Notes: a model not told the origin generated them from the sequence alone. Shown: positions 1 to 6,796, counted from the first letter of the stretch. The stretch is 11,644 bases of DNA from DATBLE01 sp963719325 (GCA_963719325.1 CAVRBW010000015.1:1-11644); one strand, 5' to 3'. Numbers and translations: made by a program.

Positions 1-594
1 CCGGCGCTCGTGATCGCGTCGATCGCCCTGGCGGTCTCGCTCGGAGGGACGGGCTACGCGGCGTTCAAGCTTCCGGCGCGCAGCGTCGGCACCGCCCAGC
101 TCAAACTGGGCAGCGTCGGGCCGGTTCAGCTGAAGAACGGTTCGGTCACCTCGCTGAAGGTGAGGAACGGCTCGTTGCTCAAAGCCGACTTCAAGCCCGG
201 TCAGTTTCCGGTTGCGCTGCACGGCTCTGTCGGGCCGCAGGGGCCTGCGGGGCCGCAGGGGCCTGCCGGTGCCCAGGGGCCGAAGGGCGGCAAGGGCGAC
301 GAGGGCGACAAAGGAGACAAAGGAGACGCGGGCACTCCCGGCGTGAGTGGATTCCAGAGAGTATTCGGCCCAGGCACGAGCATCCCGGCCGGCGGAGCCC
401 AAGTCCTCGTCGCGTCGTGCCCGAGCGGCAAGAAGGCGATCGGGGGCGGGGTCGCCGCTGGGAACTCGACCGCCGGGATCGTCTGGCACACGGCGCCTCA
501 ATCCGACTCGTCGTGGGCCGCCGGGGTGCGGAACCCGACGGTCTCCGCGATCACCTACCAGGCGTGGGCAGTGTGCGCGAGTGTGGCGTCGTGA
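1..594 (+). CDS. Collagen-like secreted/surface protein (5' partial)
   Basis: The reading frame is open to the left edge (Pro-Ala-Leu precede the first GTG at 10), so the true start probably lies outside the window; residues below are numbered from that GTG. The order is a hydrophobic signal or anchor segment (about 1-20), four decapeptide repeats (25-64), 14 uninterrupted G-X-Y triplets (72-113), and a C-terminal module of about 80 residues with C137 and C189. The triplets begin GPQ/GPA-rich and end charged (KGD, EGD), as in bacterial collagen-like proteins that form triple-helical stalks. The C-terminal module has the signature CPxGxxAxGGG and is shared with the next gene. A cell-surface or matrix role is inferred from family knowledge; the binding partner is unknown. 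Its stop overlaps the next GTG. Confidence 0.85.
   Translation, partial: PALVIASIALAVSLGGTGYAAFKLPARSVGTAQLKLGSVGPVQLKNGSVTSLKVRNGSLLKADFKPGQFPVALHGSVGPQGPAGPQGPAGAQGPKGGKGDEGDKGDKGDAGTPGVSGFQRVFGPGTSIPAGGAQVLVASCPSGKKAIGGGVAAGNSTAGIVWHTAPQSDSSWAAGVRNPTVSAITYQAWAVCASVAS
82..201 (+). repeat. Four tandem decapeptide-coding repeats
   Basis: Four consecutive 30-base units encode SVGTAQLKLG, SVGPVQLKNG, SVTSLKVRNG and SLLKADFKPG. The shared pattern is S-[VL]-x4-[LVF]-[KR]-x-G, with N before G in two units. It sits between the signal segment and the collagen stalk. The ten-residue period with regularly spaced aliphatic residues suggests a short beta-solenoid or stacked-strand linker; this is inference. 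Confidence 0.75.
223..348 (+). repeat. Collagen-like (G-X-Y)14 tract
   Basis: Fourteen uninterrupted triplets with glycine in every third position, moving from GPQ/GPA to charged GDE/GDK/GDA types. The charged end could stabilise the helix through Lys-Asp contacts between chains, as is known for bacterial collagens that lack hydroxyproline. Confidence 0.9.
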
Positions 595-1292
595 GGTCGG
601 GCCCGACGGTCTGGAGGCTCGCGCAGGTCGGAGTGGCCGCCGTCCTGGGTGCGCTCGCGGGAGCCGCCGTCGTCCAGGCCGGCGGGGTCATGGGGCGGGC
701 GGCGGCGTCCGAGATCACCGCCTGCGTCGATCCCTCGACGCAGCACCTCTATCTGCCGCCGTGCGGCCGGGGTGCCTCGACGATCAGCTGGAACAAGGAC
801 GGCCCGCAGGGGCCCGCGGGGCCGGTCGGTTCGACGGGGCCGGCAGGGCCGCAAGGTGCGCCGGGTCCTGCGGGGCCGCAAGGGCCCGCAGGGGTCCAGG
901 GGTCTGCCGGCCCGGCGGCGCAGGGGCAGGCGACATCGCTGAAGCCCGCCACCATTCACGTGTATTGGTCGGGGAAGTTCATCGACAAGGCAGGCGCGTA
1001 CGCCCTGTACAAGTTCTGCCCGCACGGCTGGAGAGCCACCGGAGGAGGCGCTCAGCTCGATGGCGGATACGGCTTCGAGGGGCATCTGCTCCGGAGCCAG
1101 TACCACGGCCCCGACAACCCCGGGCAACCAGACGGTTGGGCTGCGGATGGGGTCGTGACGAAGATCGGCACGGACCCCGGTGCCGCCGGCGCGGGGCACC
1201 CCGCGGAGTTGACCCTCGCGGTCATCTGCGTCAACACCTCATTGCCGAAGCCGAAGGCGCCGCCTCCGCCGCAGGCGCCTGTGGGGAAATGA
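591..1292 (+). CDS. Collagen-like secreted/surface protein, second copy
   Basis: A 233-residue protein. The GTG at 591 is chosen because it forms a GTGA overlap with the preceding stop (592-594), a common coupled-translation arrangement, and because it places an Arg-containing n-region before a hydrophobic signal segment (about 8-38). A Cys-containing spacer (C45, C58) follows, then 13 perfect G-X-Y triplets (71-109), then a C-terminal module of about 100 residues with C143 and C213 and the same CPxGxxAxGGG signature as the upstream protein. The tail is Pro/Lys rich (PKAPPPPQAP), which may be a wall-spanning or cross-linking segment. The two proteins differ in length and in triplet chemistry (this stalk is nearly uncharged), so they are divergent paralogues or partners rather than a recent duplication. 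Confidence 0.82.
   Translation: MRSGPTVWRLAQVGVAAVLGALAGAAVVQAGGVMGRAAASEITACVDPSTQHLYLPPCGRGASTISWNKDGPQGPAGPVGSTGPAGPQGAPGPAGPQGPAGVQGSAGPAAQGQATSLKPATIHVYWSGKFIDKAGAYALYKFCPHGWRATGGGAQLDGGYGFEGHLLRSQYHGPDNPGQPDGWAADGVVTKIGTDPGAAGAGHPAELTLAVICVNTSLPKPKAPPPPQAPVGK
801..917 (+). repeat. Collagen-like (G-X-Y)13 tract
   Basis: Thirteen uninterrupted triplets, mostly GPQ and GPA with GPV, GST, GAP, GVQ and GSA. Unlike the upstream stalk it has no Lys/Asp triplets. The C-terminal module starts directly after it. Confidence 0.9.
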
Positions 1293-1326
1293 CGCCGGTG
1301 TGCGTGTTCACCGAAAGGAGCGAGAC

Positions 1327-2502
1327 ATGACCGCACGGCATGCATCACGGATCGTGGCTGCTCTGGCCGCCACGGCGCTCGCCCTCGTCCTCGCCGGCGG
1401 CTCGGGCGCGACGAGGAACGCGACGAAGACGATCGTCGTCAACAACCTCGGCGACGCGCCCGACTCCAAGCCCAAGGACGGGGTGTGCAAGGCGAAGTTC
1501 ACGATGTTGCTCAAGCCGGGTGCCGGCACGTGCACGCTGCGGGCCGCGATTCAGACCGCGAACGCCGGGCCGCGCACGCGACGCTACGTGGTCGAGATCC
1601 CGGCCGGCACGCTCCACCTGTCGATCGCCGGTCACAACGAGGACAAGGGCGCGAAGGGCGATCTCGACGTGGGCCAGGCCGACCTGACGCTCGTCGGCAA
1701 GGGGCCGTTGAAGACGACGATCGACGGCGCCGGCGTCGACCGCGTCCTCGACGTCTCGGCGTTCGCCGGCGCGACCGTGAAGGGCTTGCGCATCACCGGA
1801 GGACGGGCTTCGGGAAAGGAGAACAACAGTGGCCTGAGTGGCGTCGGCGACTCGGGCGGCGGCCTCCGTGTACGTGGAACCTTGACCCTCCAGGACGTCT
1901 TCGTCGAATCCAATGTCTCCCTGGGCGGTGGGGTCGGAGGCGGGTTGTACGTCGCGAACACAGGCGGCGCCGACCTCGATCGGGTGACGTTCTCGCACAA
2001 CGTCGCCGCAACGGGTGCCGGCGTCTTTGTCGCCGGGCATGCGAGCCTGCTGAACGTCACCATCAGCGGCAACAACGCCTCCAAGCACGTCGGCGGAGTC
2101 TTCATCGGTCTGAACGCGGCGAAGGTGTCGATGGTCCACGTCACGATCGCCGGCAACACGTCCGGCGCGCCCGGAAGCGGGTCGGCGATCGGGGGAGGCA
2201 TCTTCGGTCTGCAGAGCTCGATCGTGGAAGGCACGTGCGAGTATCCGGCGGGCGCCGGTCATTTCCCGGCGGAGAACGTCCTCGCATCCCAGTTCTGCGG
2301 CGCCGACGGCGAGGTCGCGGATACCGGCCTGCTGACGCTCTCTGCCCAGGGAAACGTCGTCCCGACCATCGGGCTGAAGCCGACCAGCCCGGCGATCGAC
2401 TCGGCGCTCGCTTCCACCTGCCCGAAGGTGGACGCGCGAGGCGTCAAGCGCCCGCAGGGATCCGGCTGCGACGCGGGCGCCTACGAGCTGGTCTCGCCGT
2501 GA
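1327..2502 (+). CDS. Secreted parallel beta-helix protein (CSLREA-like, choice-of-anchor Q-like)
   Basis: A 391-residue protein. The ATG at 1327 is chosen because AAAGGAG (1314-1320) lies six bases upstream; an in-frame start at 1300 would waste this site. It has a signal peptide (about 1-28), then a CSLREA-like motif CTLRAAIQTANA (69-80) with C54 and C69, where the usual S and E are replaced. Next is a long repetitive stretch (about 115-300) rich in GG, N and alternating V/I/L, with rungs such as VTISGNN and VTIAGNT, typical of a right-handed parallel beta-helix. The C-terminus has the D-x-RG-x-x-RP...CDAGAYE signature (369-387) seen in choice-of-anchor Q proteins. The role is probably adhesive or surface-structural; I see no polysaccharide-lyase catalytic signature. 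The stop overlaps the next gene by GTGA. Confidence 0.82.
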   Translation: MTARHASRIVAALAATALALVLAGGSGATRNATKTIVVNNLGDAPDSKPKDGVCKAKFTMLLKPGAGTCTLRAAIQTANAGPRTRRYVVEIPAGTLHLSIAGHNEDKGAKGDLDVGQADLTLVGKGPLKTTIDGAGVDRVLDVSAFAGATVKGLRITGGRASGKENNSGLSGVGDSGGGLRVRGTLTLQDVFVESNVSLGGGVGGGLYVANTGGADLDRVTFSHNVAATGAGVFVAGHASLLNVTISGNNASKHVGGVFIGLNAAKVSMVHVTIAGNTSGAPGSGSAIGGGIFGLQSSIVEGTCEYPAGAGHFPAENVLASQFCGADGEVADTGLLTLSAQGNVVPTIGLKPTSPAIDSALASTCPKVDARGVKRPQGSGCDAGAYELVSP

Positions 2503-2711
2503 AGACCTTCGTCGTTCGCCTCTGGACGTCGACCGAGGCTGTCGCGGGGTTCGACGAAGAGCTGCGCGGGCTCGTCGAGCAGGTCGGCAGCGGCGGCTCG
2601 TCTCCATTCGGGAACGCGGACGAGCTCGTCGCGCTGCTCAGACACGCGGCGGTCGCCGGGCAGCCGGCCGGCATGCCGGACCAACCTCGACCACCCGGAG
2701 GTCAACGATGA
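2499..2711 (+). CDS. Small (70 aa) conserved-looking protein of unknown function
   Basis: The GTG at 2499 overlaps the upstream stop (2500-2502, GTGA) and its own stop at 2709-2711 overlaps the next ATG at 2708 (ATGA), so it is tied into the operon on both sides. The product starts KTFVVRLWTS, has no signal peptide or membrane segment, and contains the pattern F-V-V-R-x-W ... LRGLVEQVGSG ... PF-x(4)-ELVALLRHA (about 4-51), followed by a Pro/Gly-rich tail. I recall similar short FVVR-x-W proteins, with an RG-x-V-x-x-V-x-SG core and a final helix, as common unnamed actinobacterial products, but I know no function for them. It is the only apparently cytoplasmic product in a run of exported proteins, so a regulatory or assembly role is possible; that is inference. 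Confidence 0.72.
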   Translation: MKTFVVRLWTSTEAVAGFDEELRGLVEQVGSGGSSPFGNADELVALLRHAAVAGQPAGMPDQPRPPGGQR

Positions 2712-3217
2712 ACAAGCTCGTCGCAGCCCTGGTCGTCTCCCTCGCCGCCGTCGGCGCCTACGCCGGCGGTTCTGCCGGAGGGCTCGCACGCTCGTCCGGG
2801 TGCACGGCCGGCCCGACGACGCTGAGCGGTGCCACCGCCCGCGTCTGGTGCGGGCCGGCGAGGGCCATCGTCCACGTCGCGGGGAAGACCTACCACTTCC
2901 GTCACGGCCTGTGTCTCAGGACGGAGGGGTTTACCAAGGGCAGCAAGGTGCTCGCGGTCAACATCGGCACCCTGACCCTGCCTCCCGCCGCCCCCAAGTC
3001 GTCGTACTTCGGCGTCCTCACCGACAAGGCAAAGGCGGGCGTCTACCACGACCAGGCGGTGAGCTGGCAGGTGCCGGGCAAGGGCTTCGCCGTCCTGACG
3101 AACAAGGTCGTCGTGAGCGGAAGCCTCAAGAAGGGCACGTTCAGCGGCCAGGCGTCGATGCGCATCAACGGAAAGGTGAAAGATGTCGGTGTTGCGACCG
3201 GCACGTGGACATGCTGA
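2708..3217 (+). CDS. Secreted four-cysteine hypothetical protein
   Basis: A 169-residue protein. The ATG at 2708 is preceded by GGAGGT (2697-2702) at five bases and overlaps the upstream stop. The N-terminus is a clear signal peptide (MNKLVAALVVSLAAVGAYAG). The mature part has four cysteines (C32, C48, C69 and C169, the last residue), which could form two disulfides. It is rich in Gly, Lys, Val and Thr in alternating strands (for example VVVSGSLKKGTFSGQASMRI), suggesting an all-beta fold. I do not recognise a named family. It probably acts outside the membrane with the collagen-like and beta-helix proteins encoded upstream. The last 35 bases overlap the next gene. Confidence 0.78.
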   Translation: MNKLVAALVVSLAAVGAYAGGSAGGLARSSGCTAGPTTLSGATARVWCGPARAIVHVAGKTYHFRHGLCLRTEGFTKGSKVLAVNIGTLTLPPAAPKSSYFGVLTDKAKAGVYHDQAVSWQVPGKGFAVLTNKVVVSGSLKKGTFSGQASMRINGKVKDVGVATGTWTC

Positions 3218-3770
3218 GCGAGACGGTCGGCGTTCCACCCGACTCTTGTGCGGGGCCGTCGTCATCCTCGCCGCCATTTTCGCTGCGGCCCAGGCATGGA
3301 GCGCCGAAGGGAGAGATCCGACGACGCTCGTGCTGACGCGCTCCGACCTGCCTGTCGGCACCAGGGTGGTCGCGAGGCGGGCGGGAGCGAGGCCGACCCT
3401 GCCCGGGACGCAGGGCGCGACCGCGCGCTTCAAGCCCTCCCGCCACTACGAGGTCACGTATCGGGCGCCGACGAAGGACGTCTACAGCGGGGCCTTCGTC
3501 TTCCGGTCGGCGGCGCTGGCTCGCACGGCCTTCGTGAAGCTCTCGCACTCGCTCGCGGCCTTCCACCGCCCGGTGAGAGTGCTTCCCCGGCTGGGCGACG
3601 CGCAGCGGACGACGTACGTGGTCGCCGACGGGCTCGAGCACCAGTTCATCGTCCGCCGTGGCAGCGTCGTCTGGGAGCTCGACGTCGTCGACTGGAACGC
3701 CCGGTCGCGGGCGAGGTCCCGGGCCGAGGCGCTGGCGCTCGCGCGGAGCCAGCAAGCTCGCGTCGGCTAG
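3183..3770 (+). CDS. Membrane-anchored or secreted hypothetical protein
   Basis: A 195-residue protein. The ATG at 3183 is preceded by GAAAGG (3171-3176) and lies inside the end of the previous gene (35-base overlap). A basic, Arg-rich n-region (1-20) leads to one hydrophobic segment (about 21-41, LLCGAVVILAAIFAAAQAW), so it is either a single-pass anchor or a long signal peptide. The exported part begins TTLVLTRSDLPVGTRV, an opening I associate with small exported actinobacterial proteins of unknown role. A stretch near 100-125 (GAFVFRSAALARTAFVKLS) and a strand-rich end (QFIVRRGSVVWELDVVD) follow. There are no cysteines in the exported part. It is the last gene of the surface-protein run; its stop shares CTAG with the convergent gene. 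Confidence 0.72.
   Translation: MSVLRPARGHAERDGRRSTRLLCGAVVILAAIFAAAQAWSAEGRDPTTLVLTRSDLPVGTRVVARRAGARPTLPGTQGATARFKPSRHYEVTYRAPTKDVYSGAFVFRSAALARTAFVKLSHSLAAFHRPVRVLPRLGDAQRTTYVVADGLEHQFIVRRGSVVWELDVVDWNARSRARSRAEALALARSQQARVG
3767..3770. other. Shared CTAG: overlapping convergent stop codons
   Basis: The + strand TAG (3768-3770) and the minus strand TAG (complement of 3767-3769) share the palindrome CTAG. There is no intergenic space, so any terminator for either gene must lie inside the opposing coding sequence. Confidence 0.9.
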
Positions 3771-5083
3771 CGGCTCGCTCCTGCGCTCGACGAACGGCTG
3801 CGCCAGGTCGAGAGCGCCCCGGCCCCTGCCAGCGCCGCCGCCGCGATCAGCGAGCTGCCCCCCAGATAGGCGAGCAGGACGCTCCGCGCGAGCGGCGAGA
3901 GGGCGAGGAGCTCGGCGCCGGCGGCGAACAGCGCGGCTTCCGCGAGCCAGATCCTGCGCGGGTAGAGCGCCTCCTGCCTGGGTCGTGGGCCTGGCGGCCA
4001 CCACACCCAGAGGGAGAGTGAGAGCAGCTTGCCGAGGTGCCCGAGCGTCACGCCGCCGGCCCAGCCGAGGAGCAGCAGGACGACGTAGCTCGTAGCCGCC
4101 GTATACGGAGAGACCGCATTCCCGAGCACGAGGAATCCGAGGGCCGCGGCCTGGAGCAGGAAGAGCACGCCCGTCAGGATGTGTAGGAGCGGTGCCTCCA
4201 GGGCGAGCCGGCGCGTTCGGGCAACGCCGACCATCTGCCGGGCGAAGAGGACGAGTGCCGCGACGACCAGCGCCGCGCCGGCGAGCTCGGCCTCACGCAC
4301 GGCCGAGGCCAGACCCGCGAGCAGGGTCCAGAGGCCGACCGTGAGCGCCGACTCGGCGAGCGGCAGGCGTCGTGTCGGCGGCGTCGGTGCGAGAGCGAGC
4401 ATCGGGCCGAGGGTGCGGCCGACCGTGACGATCAGCAGCGTCAGCCAGCCGATCACACCGAGATGGAGGTGCACGAGCAACCAGCGCTCGTATGGGACGC
4501 CGCCGAACGAGGCGAATCCACGGGAGAAGACGACCGCGCCCAGCACGAGCGCGGCGACGACGTGCACGCACACGAGCGCCACGCCCACCCGGCTGACGAC
4601 CAGCCGGCGATCGCCCGGTGCGCGGCGCGCGAGACCGAGCAGCTCGACTACGACCAGCAGCAGCCCGGCCGAGAGCAGCGCGGCGCCGACCCAGAGCAGG
4701 CGCTCGTGGTCGTAGGCGATCGCGGGGGCGACGAGGAACCCACCGCCCAGGAGGGGCAACGCTGCCGTGAGCAGCCGGGGCCGCCGGACGTCGTTCCGAA
4801 GCATCACGGGCAGGAGATGGAAGGACGCTCCGGTGACGGCAAACGGCAGGAAGCCCAGGGTGATCAGGTGTGTGGCGAGAACGACGTGTTGTGCGAGCGT
4901 TGCCCTGGAGGCGATGTCGGGTGCGGCGATCAGCACGACGATCGTTGCCGCAAGCCAGCCCGCGAGCCCGACGGCGAGGTAAGAGGCGAGCAGGCGAAGT
5001 CCGATCGGCCCGCCGACCGCCCGCGCGTTCGCGAGCGGAAGCGCCTTCGTCCCCGGACGGCCGCGCAGCTGTTGACCTTCCAC
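3767..5083 (-). CDS. Twelve-helix membrane protein, heme-copper oxidase subunit I-like / NnrS-like
   Basis: A 438-residue polytopic protein with about 12 predicted helices; it starts with GTG (5083), with no strong ribosome binding site visible. Histidines cluster in helix-like segments: H66, H72 and H89 (THLITLGFLP...FHLLPVM), H205 and H207 (VHLHLGVIGW, then GRTLGPML), H301, and H349 (LGHLGKLLSLSLW). Twelve helices with His in helices 2, 6 and 10 recall heme-copper oxidase subunit I, but the HH pair of helix 7 and the helix-6 Tyr cross-link region are absent, so copper B is unlikely. NnrS-like heme proteins have similar H-x-H-x-x-x-GW patterns. I infer a heme-binding membrane protein, perhaps in nitric oxide or redox metabolism. 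No other respiratory gene is nearby to confirm this. Confidence 0.6.
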   Translation of the reverse strand: MEGQQLRGRPGTKALPLANARAVGGPIGLRLLASYLAVGLAGWLAATIVVLIAAPDIASRATLAQHVVLATHLITLGFLPFAVTGASFHLLPVMLRNDVRRPRLLTAALPLLGGGFLVAPAIAYDHERLLWVGAALLSAGLLLVVVELLGLARRAPGDRRLVVSRVGVALVCVHVVAALVLGAVVFSRGFASFGGVPYERWLLVHLHLGVIGWLTLLIVTVGRTLGPMLALAPTPPTRRLPLAESALTVGLWTLLAGLASAVREAELAGAALVVAALVLFARQMVGVARTRRLALEAPLLHILTGVLFLLQAAALGFLVLGNAVSPYTAATSYVVLLLLGWAGGVTLGHLGKLLSLSLWVWWPPGPRPRQEALYPRRIWLAEAALFAAGAELLALSPLARSVLLAYLGGSSLIAAAALAGAGALSTWRSRSSSAGASR

Positions 5084-5351
5084 CTCGGCATTTCTAGCCG
5101 ACTGAGGCAGGCGGTATGCCCGCCGTTCGGCTCAGGCGGCGTCGATCAGGGCGAGCAGGCCCTCGGCGATCACGGCCGGACAGACGAACGAGGAACCCAA
5201 TTGCGACCAGGCGGTTTGGCTCGACACGCGCTACCCTGGGAGGTGCCGAGGCGGTTTCCTTGGGTGCCCATCTTCTCGCTTGCTCGCCTGACGGCGGAGT
5301 ACGCGGGGTCTCTCGTCTGGCAAATCCGACCTCGCTGAGAAGGGATCGCAA
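5084..5351. promoter_or_regulatory. Divergent intergenic region (268 bases)
   Basis: It separates the minus-strand 12-helix gene from the + strand two-gene unit and must hold a promoter for each. On the + strand TACCCT (5232-5237) fits a TANNNT -10 box, but no good -35 lies 16-18 bases upstream. A ribosome binding site for the + gene is at 5340-5344. Two 31-codon GTG ORFs (5132-5227 minus, 5243-5338 plus) are possible but weakly supported. I see no strong repeat or hairpin. Confidence 0.4.
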
Positions 5352-5744
5352 TTGGGTGCCGTGCAGAACGTCCCGAAATCGCAGCTTCCTGCTGCTCGTG
5401 GAAGCTTGTCGCAGCTCGTGCCCTCCTGGACGGACGTGGAGGAGCTGCTCGATCGTCTTGCGACGACTCGTGAGTCGATACCCACCGTCGCCGCGCCGAC
5501 TACCACGATCTCGAGCTACCACCCCGGACGCCGGATCATGCTCGAGTCGAGCGCCGGCTCGAAATGGGTGGCTGTCGCGCACATTCGCGAATGCTGGGAG
5601 ACGTTCGAGCGGCTGGGACGCATCCGACGCCAGGACGTTCTCGAGCCCGGACGCTGCTCGGCGTTCATGATCGCGCTGTTCCAGCGCGTCCCCGGGGTTG
5701 CGGAGCAGATCGACGAAGACCGTTATCTCGTGCTGCCGACGTGA
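5352..5744 (+). CDS. Unrecognised 130-residue protein coupled to a flippase-like gene
   Basis: The TTG at 5352 is chosen because AAGGG (5340-5344) lies seven bases upstream; GTG at 5358 is the alternative but is too far from that site. The first 60 residues look loosely folded (QLVPSWTDVEELLDRLATTR has one helix, then a Thr-rich stretch). The second half is more ordered: SKWVAVAHIRECWETFERLGRIRRQDVL reads like two or three helices of a winged-helix type unit, followed by EPGRCSAFMIALFQRVPGV and a strand YLVLP. No signal peptide or membrane helix is present. I cannot name a family. It overlaps the next gene by GTGA, so its job is probably linked to that membrane protein. Confidence 0.62.
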   Translation: MGAVQNVPKSQLPAARGSLSQLVPSWTDVEELLDRLATTRESIPTVAAPTTTISSYHPGRRIMLESSAGSKWVAVAHIRECWETFERLGRIRRQDVLEPGRCSAFMIALFQRVPGVAEQIDEDRYLVLPT

Positions 5745-6772
5745 CCGTACTTCCTGCCAGCAAGGTGACCGGCCTCGGCCGACGCCTGCGTGAGGGGTCG
5801 CCGGCGGCGAGGTCTCGTCGCCGGTTCGCTGCGAGTGCATTCTTCGCGGTTCTCACGGTGGGCGCCTCGGTCCTCGTCGCCCGCCGGCTGACGCATTCCA
5901 GTTGGCCGCTCGAGCACGTCGAGCCGTGGCTCGTCGCCGCTGCGGGAGTCGCCTACCTCGCCAGCTTCTTCTTCCGTGCGCGCGCCTGGCATCGTCTCTT
6001 CCCTCGCGACGAGTGTCCCGACCAGGCACGGTGCCTGGCGTCGGTCGGGGCTGCCGCGGCGAGCGGGGCGGTGCTTCCGTTTCGTCTCGACTACCTGATC
6101 AAGATCGGCATGCTCCGGAAGCTCGGCGGCATTCGCGTGGGGCTCGGCGCGATCGTCCTCTCGATCGTCTCGCTCGGGATGATCGACTCGATCGCGATGC
6201 TTCCGCTGTCGATCTCGGCGACCGCAACCACGAATACGGCGCTCCGCGGCCCGCTGCTGATCGTCGTGGTCTTCGGCGTCGCCTGCTCCACGCTGCTCGT
6301 CCTCAGCGGGCGGCTCGCGCACCTGCCGCTCTTGCGCGGAAACCGTCGCCTGCGTGCGCTCGGTGCGCAGGTCGCCCGTCACACGGCGAGCGGCGGGCGG
6401 CAGGACGCGGTCGTGGCCTGGTTCTACCTCTTCGCGTGCTGGTCGACGCGGGCCTTCGGCAGCGCCGCGCTCCTCAGCGCCCTCGGCCTCTCGTTTTCAC
6501 CGGAGACGGCGCTGACGGTAATCTGCCTCGGCGCCGCCGCGGGCGTGATTCCGATCACGTCGGGTGGAGCGGTCGTAAACGCGGGAGCGGCCGCTGCCAT
6601 TCTGCTGACGCTGGGCGTCGGCAGGGACATCGCGATCAACTTCTCGCTCGCCTCCGGGCTGTTGCTGGTGATGAGCGCTGCGGCCGCCTCGATCTGCGGT
6701 GTGCTCGCGTCGGTCGCGATCCGCGGGCTTGCCCGGCGTCAGGCCGCGCGAACGAGCTTCAGCCTGACCTGA
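5741..6772 (+). CDS. Lysylphosphatidylglycerol synthase TM-like / flippase-like membrane protein
   Basis: A 343-residue integral membrane protein starting at the GTG (5741) that overlaps the previous stop. About eight hydrophobic segments are visible (31-50, 60-78, 100-116, 133-157, 170-189, 225-245, 254-276, 280-325). The FFRARAWHRLF segment (77-87), the loop LPFRLDYLIKIGMLRKLGG (112-130) and the late Gly-rich segment AAAGVIPITSGGAVVNAGAA (265-284) match the layout of the LPG_synthase_TM / UPF0104 family. That family is known to include the lipid-flipping half of MprF and many stand-alone proteins. No soluble aminoacyl-transfer domain is attached, so aminoacyl-lipid synthesis is not supported; lipid transport or flipping is inferred. 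Confidence 0.72.
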   Translation: MTVLPASKVTGLGRRLREGSPAARSRRRFAASAFFAVLTVGASVLVARRLTHSSWPLEHVEPWLVAAAGVAYLASFFFRARAWHRLFPRDECPDQARCLASVGAAAASGAVLPFRLDYLIKIGMLRKLGGIRVGLGAIVLSIVSLGMIDSIAMLPLSISATATTNTALRGPLLIVVVFGVACSTLLVLSGRLAHLPLLRGNRRLRALGAQVARHTASGGRQDAVVAWFYLFACWSTRAFGSAALLSALGLSFSPETALTVICLGAAAGVIPITSGGAVVNAGAAAAILLTLGVGRDIAINFSLASGLLLVMSAAAASICGVLASVAIRGLARRQAARTSFSLT

Positions 6773-6774
6773 AG

Positions 6775-6790
6775 CTGAGCCGAGGCTCAG
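6775..6790. terminator. Hairpin between convergent genes (possible bidirectional terminator)
   Basis: CTGAGC (6775-6780), loop CGAG, GCTCAG (6785-6790): a perfect six-base stem with a stable tetraloop-like centre. It lies two bases after the flippase-like stop and six bases before the end of the convergent cold-shock gene. There is no T-run on either side. An alternative pairing ACCTGA (6767-6772) with TCAGGT (6787-6792) also exists. Confidence 0.45.
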
Positions 6791-6796
6791 GTGTCG

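Noticed and set aside
201..491. Minus-strand Pro/Gly/Cys-rich ORF (and a similar one at 749-955)
   Set aside because: It is the antisense reading of a collagen-coding tract; GPQ/GPA codons read backwards give CGP-type repeats. It has no ribosome binding site and overlaps a clear gene.
223..917. Collagen tracts as DNA minisatellite or CRISPR-like repeats
   Set aside because: The periodicity is nine bases and follows codons (G-X-Y) with many synonymous differences; there are no spacers and no constant direct repeats.
1345..2607. 420-codon minus-strand ORF, very Arg-rich
   Set aside because: Antisense to the beta-helix gene; the length is explained by high GC, which removes stop codons. The composition is abnormal and no domain is visible.
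4463..5338. 291-codon + strand ORF antisense to the 12-helix gene
   Set aside because: The membrane protein on the minus strand has coherent helices and His motifs, while this reading is highly charged with no fold signs.
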